From positions 62,001-126,000 of the forward strand of contig CALMRI010000050.1 of NCBI GenBank assembly GCA_937776645.1: 64,000 nucleotides of DNA, given 5' to 3'. The position numbers were made by a program, and so were the translations under genes. The notes under the pieces are model-generated. The model saw only the letters and a program-made list of their open reading frames with translations. It did no database searches and was not told the DNA's origin. Numbering within the stretch: position 1 is the first letter of the stretch; every line of letters begins with the position of its first letter. This stretch comes from an uncultured Alphaproteobacteria bacterium. Its GTDB lineage: Bacteria; Pseudomonadota; Alphaproteobacteria; Thalassobaculales; Thalassobaculaceae. Shown here piece by piece: positions 44,466-52,788 of this stretch.

Positions 44466-45062
44466 TCATTTTTTGCCCATCTGATCATGGCGTTGGCGTA
44501 TTTTCGACGACCAAGTGCTCTTGATAAAAGACAACGTGGCTATGATCTGCTCATCCGTTAGGACCCTGGCATAAGCCGGCATTGACGATGGTACCCCACT
44601 GATCCGAGACGGGCCAAACTTGGTCAGCGCGAACAGCATGTCTTCGGGATGGTGCCAGGTATGGCCGGAGGCGTCATGCGGCGGCGCCGGCAACTTGCCG
44701 TCGGCGTTGCGTTGTTTCCAATTCGACTGCCCCTCCAGCTTAGCGCCATGACACGCCGCGCAATGCGCGGCGTAGAGTCGCTTACCCTCGGCCACAACGA
44801 TCGTCTCATCCGGCCGCAACTTGAACCGAGCCGGCGTCACCGCTGGGGGCATGGTGCGCGGCGCGGTCTGTGGGTTCGGTGCTTGTTGATTTGAGACCTT
44901 AGCCTCGGTTTGAGTGGGAGCCGGCGCGCGGGGCTCGGCGGGTTTCATCTCCGGGCTGATCTTGTACCCACCCGAGCCCTCAAGGAACGAGGCGGCAAGG
45001 CCGGCGGCGAGCAAGGCGACGGCGAAGATTGAGACCAAGGTGGCAAGAACGCGACGGCGCAT
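44466..45062 (-). CDS. Membrane-anchored c-type cytochrome
   Basis: A 198-residue protein. Residues 5-27 are a hydrophobic signal-anchor, a proline/alanine/threonine-rich linker extends to about residue 75, and the cytochrome domain holds CAACH (101-105) as the haem-binding motif, HHPEDMLFALTKFG in the middle and SSMPAYARVLTDEQI with the methionine axial ligand. This is a class I monohaem electron carrier in the periplasm. The ATG at 45062 overlaps the cueR stop (TGATG), so it is translationally coupled to the regulator; a GTG three bases earlier is an alternative. The coupling suggests the cytochrome is part of the copper response. Confidence 0.87.
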   Translation of the reverse strand: MRRRVLATLVSIFAVALLAAGLAASFLEGSGGYKISPEMKPAEPRAPAPTQTEAKVSNQQAPNPQTAPRTMPPAVTPARFKLRPDETIVVAEGKRLYAAHCAACHGAKLEGQSNWKQRNADGKLPAPPHDASGHTWHHPEDMLFALTKFGPSRISGVPSSMPAYARVLTDEQIIATLSFIKSTWSSKIRQRHDQMGKK

Positions 45063-45463
45063 CACGCTTTACCCTCCAGTAAACCGGCGAGGTCATCGAG
45101 AATTGGGCAATCGGGGCGGGTGTCGCCATGACAGGCATCGATCAGATGCGCCAGAACCCCTCGCAGCCCCTCCAGCTCAGTGAGCTTCACCTCGATCCGA
45201 TGAAGATGCCTATGAGCCAATGCCTTCACATCCGCACTGGCGCGGTTACGGTCCTCATACAGCGACATCAGCGCCCGGCAATCCTCGATCGAAAACCCGA
45301 GGCCGCGGGCGCGTTTCAAGAACGCCAGTTTGTGGACATCCGTTCGCCCGTATTCCCGGTAGCCGTTCTGTTGCCGGGCCGGAACCAGCAGACCAATATC
45401 CTCATAGTAGCGGATGGTCTTAGCCGGCAATCCCGACGCTTGTTCAGCCGCGCCAATATTCAC
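45062..45463 (-). CDS. cueR: MerR-family copper-responsive regulator (CueR-like)
   Basis: A 133-residue MerR protein. Residues 2-40 (NIGAAEQASGLPAKTIRYYEDIGLLVPARQ) are the winged-helix DNA-binding domain, a dimerisation helix follows, and the metal loop near the C-terminus has Cys111 and Cys119 in CHGDTRPDCP, matching the two copper ligands of CueR (112 and 120 in E. coli). GTG at 45463 gives the usual N-terminus; the longer frame to 45571 runs through the operator region and is not credible. An operator with the 19-bp MerR spacer lies just upstream, so autoregulation is likely. It is coupled to the cytochrome c gene by TGATG. Confidence 0.87.
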   Translation of the reverse strand: MNIGAAEQASGLPAKTIRYYEDIGLLVPARQQNGYREYGRTDVHKLAFLKRARGLGFSIEDCRALMSLYEDRNRASADVKALAHRHLHRIEVKLTELEGLRGVLAHLIDACHGDTRPDCPILDDLAGLLEGKA

Positions 45464-45503
45464 TGTCTCACTCCAGGGCAATAGGCTACCAATCGATCCA
45501 TTG

Positions 45504-45534
45504 GATATAAAGCCTCCTGCAACTGGACGGTCAA
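45504..45534 (-). promoter_or_regulatory. CueR-type promoter/operator with 19-bp spacer
   Basis: On the minus strand TTGACC (45534-45529) and TATATC (45509-45504) are separated by exactly 19 bases, the long spacer used by MerR-family activators. The spacer holds a dyad of the CueR type (GACCGTCC, then GGAGGCTT). The predicted transcript starts near 45497, 34 bases before the cueR GTG. This predicts copper-induced expression of cueR and the cytochrome. Confidence 0.7.
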
Positions 45535-45548
45535 GACCTACACAGCCT

Positions 45549-46219
45549 TCAGGTGAAATACACCAACCCAATTACCACGCTAGCCAAAAACCCGAGGCAG
45601 ACGATCGCCAACCAAACCCGGCCAGGGCGGAGCCTGGAAGGCAGTATCGTTGGATCGGCCATTGTCCTTCCCCGAAGCATCGGGGTGACGAGGCTCTTGC
45701 GGAACACCACGAAGTAGACCGTGATCACACAAAGATGAACCCCACCAAAATGAGAATTACATTGAAGCCGTCTTCGTGCAGACCAGTCAGAAAACGCGCC
45801 GTATGGTTGGTCACCAGGTGCGACGGCGGCGCGTCATAAAGAATTTCGTCGGTCCCGGACTAACCGAGTGTCGCCTGCACCAGCAACGCTGCAAGCATAG
45901 CCATCACGCTCCAACCGCCGATCGGGTTGAGGCCGATTTCATTTGGCAGCTGCCATCGCAGCAAGTTCGCCAGATAGGCTTTGATCTTCGCCGGCCCTCG
46001 GATAAAGGCGGAAAATCGGGCGAACTCGCCGCCGATCAGCCGGAACAGCACGAGGGTCAAGACGGTCACACCGACGATCTCGTGCAGGTCCTGGAATTCG
46101 AATTCTCCGGTGAACCACTGGACCGCCAAACAGATCACCAGCGCCCAATGAACAACCCGAGTCAGCAGATCCCAGACCTCGACCTTGGTTTTGGCATCCA
46201 GCGGTGACCGATCGGCCGT
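45549..46219 (-). pseudogene. Cytochrome b561 gene, stop- and frameshift-interrupted
   Basis: In one frame on the minus strand the protein reads WDLLTRVVHWALVICLAVQWFTGE, LHEIVGVTVLTLVLFRLI, an arginine/proline loop, then a TAG at 45860 just after VQATLG. The same frame continues DEILYDAPPSHLV and FLTGLHEDGFNVIL to near 45728, where a frame change is needed to go on with VITVYFVVFRKSLVTPM and a natural stop at 45549. The histidines that ligate the haems are still there, so loss is recent. No good start codon is in frame before 46195. The stop falls 15 bases before the CueR promoter. Confidence 0.7.
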
Positions 46220-46223
46220 CCTT

Positions 46224-46970
46224 TCAAGCTTCGGTCAGAAATTTTTTGAAATCAGCCGCGACACATTCGGCGCTGACCCTGGCCAGGCGCTCGCCGTGGT
46301 CGGGTGTGGCCAGAAAACTATCGGCTTCGATCCGACCGTCGGGGAACAGCATTCGATAATCCACGGCATCGCAAAACGCCCGCGCCGCCGGCGGTGCCTT
46401 GTCCATCTCGGCGCGTTTGATGTGTTCCGGGTAAGCATATTGGGTGACCGCGACCTCCGAGGCAGTCGCGTGCCGGCCATCGCGATCGCCGTAGAATTCC
46501 TCGCAAAGCGTCTTGATCTCGGGAAAGGCAAACCAATTGGCCAGCTTGCAGCGGATTGGCGGACGGGTGGAATTGCGCTCGAAGCTAGTTTCGGAATAAA
46601 TCTCGGAAAACGCGGCGCCGACGGTCGCGATATTGCCGCCATGGCCGTTCAGGAAATAAAACCGCTCAAAGCCGTTGCGCGCCAAGGACAGCACATAATC
46701 CTTGATCACCGCGATCAAAGTTGTCGGACGCAGCGCGATCGAGCCGGGAAAGGCCAGATGGTGCTGCGCCATTCCCACCGAGATAGTCGGACCGATCAGC
46801 GCGCCGGTTTTCTCCGCCGCCAGGCCTGCGATGACTTCCGGGCAGATCGCATCGGTACCGATCAAGCCGATCGGTCCATGCTGTTCGGTGCTGCCGATCG
46901 GGATGACGATCCCGTTGCTGCACTTAAGATGCCGTTCGACCTCTGCCCAGGTCATCATTTGCAAAAGCAT
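46224..46970 (-). CDS. Creatininase family amidohydrolase
   Basis: A 248-residue metal hydrolase. IPIGSTEQHGPIGLIGTD (residues 24-40) includes the metal ligands Glu29, His31 and Asp40; FYFLNGHGGN near residue 100 and a later GRHATASEVAVTQYAYP continue the site. Family members open cyclic amides such as creatinine or act on formamide-like intermediates in riboflavin and pterin chemistry. The start at 46970 (MLLQMMTW) has GGAGGAGAA upstream. It is followed on the same strand by the broken cytochrome gene and preceded by an amidase gene 31 bases before it, suggesting a joint role in amide use. Confidence 0.83.
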   Translation of the reverse strand: MLLQMMTWAEVERHLKCSNGIVIPIGSTEQHGPIGLIGTDAICPEVIAGLAAEKTGALIGPTISVGMAQHHLAFPGSIALRPTTLIAVIKDYVLSLARNGFERFYFLNGHGGNIATVGAAFSEIYSETSFERNSTRPPIRCKLANWFAFPEIKTLCEEFYGDRDGRHATASEVAVTQYAYPEHIKRAEMDKAPPAARAFCDAVDYRMLFPDGRIEADSFLATPDHGERLARVSAECVAADFKKFLTEA

Positions 46971-47001
46971 CGCCGGTTCTCCTCCTCTATCGGGTTTTCG
47001 C

Positions 47002-48279
47002 TCAGGCCAATACTCGCTCCAGCCAAGCCGCCGCGGCCAGCGTGCGCGCATCGGCGCCGACTGGGCCGACGATCTGGATGCCTAGCGGCAGACCGTTTGG
47101 TCCATGCCCGCAAGGCACCGTGACACAGGGCCAGCCCAATAGCGTCCAAACCCGGTTGAACAACGGGTCACCGGTGAAGGCCAGGCCCGAGGGCGCCTCT
47201 CCCGGCGCCGACAGGGTGAGAATCGCGTCGACGCTCTCGAACAGAGCGGCTTGCGTGGCGCGCCCCTGATTCGCCTCGGACTTCACCGCTAGCAATGCCG
47301 CATCGGAAATCGCCCGTCCAGTGGCTATACTGTCCCGGTAGAAGCGGATCAGCCGCTCCGGGTGGTGGTCATATTCCCAGGCCAGGGCGCGTCCGGAATC
47401 CCCGGCCATCACCACGGTCTGTAGATCGGCTAGCGCCTCAAAGCCGGTCGAGGACGGGATGTCGACGACCGCTGCGCCCCCCGCCTCCGCTTGTCGACAC
47501 GCCGCCTCAAAAGCCGACAGCGCCGCCGCTCCGGCCTCAATGCGAAACGGCACCATCAGACCGAACCGAGGCGGCTTGTCGCCAAAGGCTTCAAGATCCG
47601 GGGTCGGCGCCTGCCCCAGCGCGGCATGGAAAAACGCGACATCCCCGACGCTGCGGGCGAAAGTGCCGACCGTATCAAGATAGCTGGAAAGCTCCTTCAC
47701 CCCGGCCCGTTCGTAGGTGCCGACGCTCGGCTTGAAGCCAACCGCGCCGCAAAAGGCGGCGGGCCGGATTACCGAGCCGGCGGTCTGCGTCCCAAACGCT
47801 AGAGGAAATTGCCGGTCGGCGACACCGGCGGCAGACCCGCTAGAAGAGCCACCGGGCGTGTGCTCGGGATTGTGTGGATTGCGTGTCGGGCCAGGGTTGC
47901 GCCAGGCGAATTCGGTGGTCACGGTCTTGCCCATGACGACGCCGCCTTGGTCGCGGGTTCGCCTGACAATAGCCGCGTCGGCGTTCGGTCGGTTCAAGCC
48001 ATAAATCGTCGAGCCGTGCCGGGTTGGCATGTCGGCAGTGTCGATGATGTCCTTGACCCCGACCGGCACCCCGGCGAGCAGGCCGGGATTTCCAGCGACA
48101 TCGGCGGCCTTGGCGCTGGCGATCGCCTGATCCGGGTCGAGATGCGCCCAGGCCTGTACCGCGTCGTCCCGCGCCACCACCCGGTCGAGACAGGAGCGCA
48201 TCAGCGCTTCGGCGGTCAAGTCGCCGGCCTTGATCCGTCGCGCGGCCTCGACGGCGGAAAGTTCATGGGCTTCGGTCAT
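47002..48279 (-). CDS. Amidase signature family protein
   Basis: A 425-residue serine amidase. The catalytic triad is visible: Lys76 in VGVKDIID, cis-Ser145 in GGSSSGSAAG and nucleophile Ser169 in GTQTAGSVIRP, 24 residues apart as in the family. AFCGAVGFKPS closes the site. Substrates range from simple amides to cyclic and acyl amides; not predictable here. The ATG at 48279 gives a family-like start (LSAVEAARRIKAGDL); 25 further codons upstream are not family-like. It precedes the creatininase-family gene in the same direction and may feed it. Confidence 0.88.
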   Translation of the reverse strand: MTEAHELSAVEAARRIKAGDLTAEALMRSCLDRVVARDDAVQAWAHLDPDQAIASAKAADVAGNPGLLAGVPVGVKDIIDTADMPTRHGSTIYGLNRPNADAAIVRRTRDQGGVVMGKTVTTEFAWRNPGPTRNPHNPEHTPGGSSSGSAAGVADRQFPLAFGTQTAGSVIRPAAFCGAVGFKPSVGTYERAGVKELSSYLDTVGTFARSVGDVAFFHAALGQAPTPDLEAFGDKPPRFGLMVPFRIEAGAAALSAFEAACRQAEAGGAAVVDIPSSTGFEALADLQTVVMAGDSGRALAWEYDHHPERLIRFYRDSIATGRAISDAALLAVKSEANQGRATQAALFESVDAILTLSAPGEAPSGLAFTGDPLFNRVWTLLGWPCVTVPCGHGPNGLPLGIQIVGPVGADARTLAAAAWLERVLA

Positions 48280-48425
48280 CTGTACTTCTCCCTGCGCGCG
48301 CCTCGTTGTTGAACGCGTGAGCCACCTGCTCTTGAGCGCGTGAGATTGCGGCATTGTTCCGCACCATGCAACGACCGTATCGTAGCGGTCATTGAACGCC
48401 AGGACCGCTCAAGAGGAACCCGATC

Positions 48426-49274
48426 ATGCCCCAACATATCGCCTGCTTGACCTATGATTTTGACGCCCTGTCCCTATGGATAGCCCGTGGCATGACGACG
48501 CCGACACCCCTATCGCGCGGTGAGTTCGGGGTGGTTGGAACCGAGCGCATTTTGGATCTTCTGGCACGTTACGACATTAAGGCCACCTTCTTCATCCCCG
48601 GCCACACGCTGGAAAGCTTTCCGGAAATTTGCAATCGGGTCGCCGACGAGGGCCATGAAATCGGCCATCATGGGTGGACCCATCGGAAGCCATCCGAACT
48701 GTCGCGCGAGGAGGAAGAGGTGGAACTGCACCGCGCCAATGAACAGATCGAAAAGATCAGCGGACGCAAGGCCAGGGGTTATCGCTCGCCGTCCTGGGAT
48801 CTCAGCCCTCATACTCTTGATCTACTGATCGATAACGGTTTCGTCTATGACAGCAGCTTGATGGGGCACGACTACTTGCCCTACTACGCCCGCACCGGTG
48901 ACGAGGTGACCCTGTTGGAGCCGGCCCGCTTCGGCCCGACCACCCGGATGCTTGAAATACCGGTCAGCTGGAGTCTGGATGATTTTCCTTATTTTGAATA
49001 CCTGATCGGCCCGGCCGGTATTCTGCCAGGCTTGCGGCCAGGTGCCGATGCGTTGGCCAACTGGACCGAGGATTATGACTACATGACCGAGATCCTGGAT
49101 TGGGGAGTGATCACCTATACCTTCCATCCCTTCGTTTCGGGTCGCGGCCACCGGATGAAGGTCATGGACCGATTGATCCGCCACCTGAAGAACGGCGGCG
49201 CCAGGTTCTTGACCATGGAAGAAGCCGCGGTCGAGGCTGCCGGACGCCTCAACGGCGAGGCGGGGAATGCCTGA
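48426..49274 (+). CDS. Polysaccharide deacetylase family protein
   Basis: A 282-residue NodB-type deacetylase. The metal aspartate pair sits in CLTYDFDALSLW (residues 6-17), and DEGHEIGHHGWTHRKPSEL carries the H-x3-H that binds metal. SPSWDLSPHTLDLL and YTFHPFVSGRGHRMKVMD complete the barrel. Relatives remove acetyl groups from sugars, or open cyclic amides as in the PuuE subgroup. The N-terminus has no signal peptide, pointing to cytoplasmic small-molecule work. The last eight bases overlap the AlkA-like gene start, so these two are coupled. Confidence 0.85.
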   Translation: MPQHIACLTYDFDALSLWIARGMTTPTPLSRGEFGVVGTERILDLLARYDIKATFFIPGHTLESFPEICNRVADEGHEIGHHGWTHRKPSELSREEEEVELHRANEQIEKISGRKARGYRSPSWDLSPHTLDLLIDNGFVYDSSLMGHDYLPYYARTGDEVTLLEPARFGPTTRMLEIPVSWSLDDFPYFEYLIGPAGILPGLRPGADALANWTEDYDYMTEILDWGVITYTFHPFVSGRGHRMKVMDRLIRHLKNGGARFLTMEEAAVEAAGRLNGEAGNA

Positions 49275-49920
49275 CGGACCAGCCGATCTCGATATTGCCG
49301 GCGGCCTGTCGTATATCCGGCGGGCCGACCCGGACATGGCAAGGGCGATGGAGCGGGTCGAGGCGCCCGAGCAACGCCGCCGTGCGCCCGGCTTCCCCGC
49401 CTTGGTCAACATCATCATCTCGCAGCAGGTTTCCCTACAATCGGCAGCCGCGATCTGGCAAAGACTGGGCGATACCGGACCGGTCACCGCCGAGGCAGTA
49501 CTCCGCCTGGGACCGGAGCGGCTGCGAGAGATCGGCTTCAGCCGACCGAAGATCCGCTACACCCTGTCGCTGGCCGAGAACGTCGCCTCCGGCGCCTTCC
49601 AGCCGGTCTTGCTAACTGCCATGGGTGACGATGACGCGATGAGCGCCTTGACCAAGTTATTGGGTTTTGGGCGCTGGAGCGGCGAGATCTACCTGATGTT
49701 CTGCCTCGGCCGAGCCGATATATGGCCTGCCGGTGACATTGCCCTGCAAGAGGCCGCGCGGGTGGTGAAAGGTCTTCCCCAGCGTCCCAACCCAGCCGAA
49801 CTGGATAGAATAGCCGCACCTTGGCGGCCATGGCGCAGTGTCGCGGCGCATTTGCTGTGGCGCTATTATCGAGATGTGGTCAAGGGTGGCAGTACTGACA
49901 AAATAGTCGGATTTCAGTGA
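49267..49920 (+). CDS. DNA-3-methyladenine glycosylase (AlkA-like, HhH-GPD family)
   Basis: A 217-residue base-excision enzyme. The helix-hairpin-helix is at residues 128-147 (LTKLLGFGRWSGEIYLMFCL), followed by the catalytic Asp157 in WPAGDIAL. The N-terminal FPALVNIIISQQVSLQSA is the other family block. The protein is shorter than E. coli AlkA (282 residues), because the N-terminal domain is absent, as in other bacterial short forms. It removes alkylated purines from DNA. It overlaps the deacetylase gene by eight bases; functional linkage is not obvious. Confidence 0.85.
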   Translation: MPDGPADLDIAGGLSYIRRADPDMARAMERVEAPEQRRRAPGFPALVNIIISQQVSLQSAAAIWQRLGDTGPVTAEAVLRLGPERLREIGFSRPKIRYTLSLAENVASGAFQPVLLTAMGDDDAMSALTKLLGFGRWSGEIYLMFCLGRADIWPAGDIALQEAARVVKGLPQRPNPAELDRIAAPWRPWRSVAAHLLWRYYRDVVKGGSTDKIVGFQ

Positions 49921-50054
49921 CAAGCGCGCCGCCGGACTGATACCCTTTGAGGGTTTCGGCCTATCGGAGCTTCCCCTGCTGTGAGGTCTGATCAAAACGA
50001 CCCGATGATTGTCGGCCGGCTAACACCGGCCACCCGCTATCGCTGGCGGCGTCG

Positions 50055-50262
50055 GAACTACCCAAATTTGGAAACTGTCCGAGCCAGTACCATCCTAGCC
50101 CGAAACCTTCGCCTTAACGTGATCGCCGAAGGCGTCGAAACCCCGAAACAGCATGCCCAACTTCGCGCCCCGGGTTGTCAATTCGCTCAGGGATATTATT
50201 TTTCGCAACCGGTCAACGTGGAGAACCCAACGCGTTTGATCCACGAAGACCGGCGCTGTTAG
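50055..50262 (+). pseudogene. EAL-domain (c-di-GMP phosphodiesterase) C-terminal fragment
   Basis: About 68 residues resembling the end of an EAL domain: STILARNLRLNVIAEGVET, then LRAPGCQFAQGYYFSQPV. The AEGVE and GYYFSQP blocks are diagnostic. The remaining 180 residues with the EVL/EAL motif itself are gone; the frame upstream to 49981 is unrelated. It ends 18 bases before the next gene. A truncated remnant, not a functional domain. Confidence 0.6.
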
Positions 50263-50280
50263 AACCCATCAGGTACAAGC

Positions 50281-51456
50281 ATGGCCAAACGGTTCGAATA
50301 TTACTATCTGCAGCTTAATACTGGGCCGGCTTGGGAAACCGCGGAGCAATCGGATTCAGTTGCCGCGCTGACCACCGGGCTCGCCGATCACCTGGCCTCT
50401 TCAACCGATGCGGAAATCCGGGTTGTCGGCGCTAATTTTGACAAGGAATCGGAAAGCTGGGCCTACGAGCAGCTGTTTTATATCGACCAGTCGATTATAG
50501 ATCTGGGCATATCAGAGGAGCTTGACGAAGCGGGAATGCTCTTTTCTGGGACATTTAAGGACGCCGAGCCCGCCAATTTGGCGCTGAGGGAAGAGCGCCA
50601 TATTCCTGCTGATGATGCGTATATTGAGGGCGCGACCAGTGATGATATGGTCAATCAGGAGCCTCCGGCATCGCAAAACGAAGCAAGCGCCCCTGACGAT
50701 GATCTCGCTGTGACGGGCCATGCTAGCGAGGACGGGGCGCTGCCCTGGGAGAAATTGAATAAACCGGAGCCTTCCGATACAGGATTGAGCCGGGGCCGGG
50801 ATGATGATGATCTCGACGAGACGACCCCCTGGATGCGCTCACGCGCGGCGGATGACGACGACGATGAAGCGCTAGAGCTTGCCGAAGCTTACCCTTTCGA
50901 TCCGCCCCGCCGTCAGGTTTCGATCGGTAAGACCCTGGCTTTCGTCTTTTTGTTTTTGTTCCTTGCCGCAGGGGCGGTGGCCGGCCTCTTGATCTATTTC
51001 CAGCATCCAATGCTGCTCGACACCGCCGATAAACTCGGGATCGGCCAGTATTTAAGACATGGGCCGCACGCGGCAATGTCGGCGCCGGGCGCTCATAATG
51101 TAGGGGTATCGCCGATGCCCCAGGACGAACCGCTGACCACGGGCCAGGTCGTTCGCTATGCCGGGATTGCGCCGGCGTTGTGGGGACGCTGGTCACCCGG
51201 GAAATGCGAAACCACTTTTATCGAATTCGGTGAGCACAGCTATCATCGCAGCATCAACGGACAGGCCGCCGCTGAAGCGACCATGGTCAGCGAGGCCCTG
51301 GAGGACGATTTCATGTTCTATCTCCGGAGCTCGCCCGAAGTGGTCGAGCAGTTCCGTAAGGTGACGGCAAATGATATTCAGCTTGCTAGCCCGACCACCA
51401 AAAGCGGCTATCTCCGAAGCTCGAAGAAGGCGCAGATTTACAGTCGCTGTCCGTAA
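50281..51456 (+). CDS. Unknown protein with acidic region and one transmembrane helix
   Basis: A 391-residue protein of no family I recognise. Residues 1-115 are a compact alpha/beta-like domain (YYYLQLNTGPAWETAEQSD; GANFDKESESWAYEQLFYID). Residues 120-205 are low-complexity and strongly acidic (EEPPAS, DDDDLDET, ADDDDDEALE). One hydrophobic helix at about 218-242 (FVFLFLFLAAGAVAGLLI) is followed by a 145-residue domain with CETTFIEFGEHSYHR and a final SRCP, probably periplasmic. Two cysteines near 310 and the end could form a disulfide. The ATG at 50281 is preceded by a weak GGTAC. Neighbours give no functional hint. Confidence 0.7.
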   Translation: MAKRFEYYYLQLNTGPAWETAEQSDSVAALTTGLADHLASSTDAEIRVVGANFDKESESWAYEQLFYIDQSIIDLGISEELDEAGMLFSGTFKDAEPANLALREERHIPADDAYIEGATSDDMVNQEPPASQNEASAPDDDLAVTGHASEDGALPWEKLNKPEPSDTGLSRGRDDDDLDETTPWMRSRAADDDDDEALELAEAYPFDPPRRQVSIGKTLAFVFLFLFLAAGAVAGLLIYFQHPMLLDTADKLGIGQYLRHGPHAAMSAPGAHNVGVSPMPQDEPLTTGQVVRYAGIAPALWGRWSPGKCETTFIEFGEHSYHRSINGQAAAEATMVSEALEDDFMFYLRSSPEVVEQFRKVTANDIQLASPTTKSGYLRSSKKAQIYSRCP

Positions 51457-51482
51457 GGCGCATTGCGGCGTTCCGCCAATCG

Positions 51483-52178
51483 CTAAAACAACGTCGGTTC
51501 GCGTTCCTGGTAAGGCACCAGCAAGCTCGCGTCATCGTTCCTAACATTGCCTACACGGGGCGAAACCTCGAAGCTTTGCAGTTCCGCATCCGGCAACGGC
51601 AGCAGCAGCGATAGTGCCTGAGTCGGATCCCCCTGCAGCCACGCGTGGTATGCTTCGGGCGCCAGGATCACCGGCATTCGGAGGTGGATATGGGCGATCA
51701 CCGGCGACGCCACCACGGTCGCAATGGTGTAGGTCTCGACGGTCGCGAGATTATCATTCGGGCCGCTATCTGGGGTCACCCAGCTTTCCCAAAGACCGGC
51801 AAAGGCGAAAGCCTCACCATCCCTGCGGGCAATCCGAAATGGTTGCTTGGTCTTGCCGCGGACCTGCCATTCGTAAAAGCCATCAGCTGGAACCAAACAG
51901 CGCCGGGTGCGAAAGGCGTCGCGAAAGGCCGGCTTCTTGGTAATCGTTTCGGAACGGGCATTGATCATTTTAGCCCCGCCCGAGGCATCCTTGGACCATT
52001 TTGGCAGCAACCCCCAACGCAGCATGTCAAGGCGGCGTGCGCCATCACGCTCACGGATCACCGGCGCCATCTGGGTCGGTGCCAAGTTATAACGCGGCTG
52101 CAGATTCGGGATATCATCGAACGAGAACAGACGACGCAGCGCCTCGGTCGAAGTGGTGATGCTATAGCGTCCGCACAT
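51483..52178 (-). CDS. SOS response-associated peptidase (SRAP/HMCES family)
   Basis: A 231-residue protein that forms covalent links with abasic sites in single-stranded DNA. The catalytic Cys2 is in the invariant MCGRYSIT, with PRYNLAPTQMAPVI, the asparagine in MINARSET, and the late glutamate/histidine pair in FYEWQ and HLRMPVIL. Length and order fit YedK of E. coli. It is transcribed alone, converging with the unknown 391-residue protein, 26 bases apart. Fits a genome keeping DNA-repair functions; AlkA-like is 1.6 kb away. Confidence 0.93.
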   Translation of the reverse strand: MCGRYSITTSTEALRRLFSFDDIPNLQPRYNLAPTQMAPVIRERDGARRLDMLRWGLLPKWSKDASGGAKMINARSETITKKPAFRDAFRTRRCLVPADGFYEWQVRGKTKQPFRIARRDGEAFAFAGLWESWVTPDSGPNDNLATVETYTIATVVASPVIAHIHLRMPVILAPEAYHAWLQGDPTQALSLLLPLPDAELQSFEVSPRVGNVRNDDASLLVPYQEREPTLF

Positions 52179-52557
52179 CGATTATCTTAACCACTTGTCA
52201 TTGAGCATTAAAATAGATGGGCTGTTTTTAGTTCGATATTTTGCGCAACACTGACCCATCCTTTTAGCGCCGCATCGTCGGCATTCCGGGCTCTATTCGC
52301 AAGCGCTCTCTTGTCCGATACCCCAACAACCGGAACCTCAACGCCAGCTTCGGCGGGCACCAATATTTCGCCATGTTCGCGAGAGGAGGGCCGCCGCTTA
52401 ACTTCACCAACACACTAAAGCCGATATTTTGGGCCGGGCCTCCATGATACTGCGTTGGGGTCACTCAATATCTGGTGAAGCACGCGGGGGAGGAGCGCGG
52501 GGCCAAATACTTCCTTATCTGCAACGGCTGTAAGGATATGCCCAATTCCTGACGCTG
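52179..52557. other. Gap before the sigma fragment, no recognised gene
   Basis: These 379 bases contain an antisense frame at 52264-52464 (MTPTQYHGGPAQNIGF, then KYWCPPKLALRFRLLGYR) with a protein-like feel but no relative I can name. The remainder shows none. I leave it unassigned. Confidence 0.3.
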
Positions 52558-52788
52558 GGTTTAAAGAACGCTGAGGACTTGGTTCAGGACGCGTCCGCCA
52601 AGGTTCTGGCCACCAAACGACAGCGGGACGAAGAATCTGCCTACAGGACCTGGCTGTTTCGTATCGTCAAAAACGCCTATATCGACGCTACCGTTCCAGC
52701 TACTGCTACCTCGAACAGCCGGGCTCGAAGGTTAGCCATGGATCGTGATAGTTTTGGGTTTCCTGTGGTTAGTATGGAAGTGACGTGA
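52558..52788 (+). pseudogene. Sigma-70 (ECF type) region 2 fragment
   Basis: The frame reads LKNAEDLVQDASAKVLATK, then AYRTWLFRIVKNAYID. This is region 2 of an ECF sigma factor (EDLVQD in region 2.1-2.2 and TWLFRIVKNAYID in region 2.4). Everything after about 52700, including region 4, is missing; the frame continues with an unrelated tail to the TGA at 52788, which overlaps the ATG of the lipocalin-like gene. A broken sigma factor. Confidence 0.55.

Noticed and set aside
46185-47123. A 312-codon plus-strand frame opposite the creatininase gene
   Set aside because: The minus-strand protein has full catalytic motifs; the plus-strand product is basic, low in hydrophobic cores and unlike any family.
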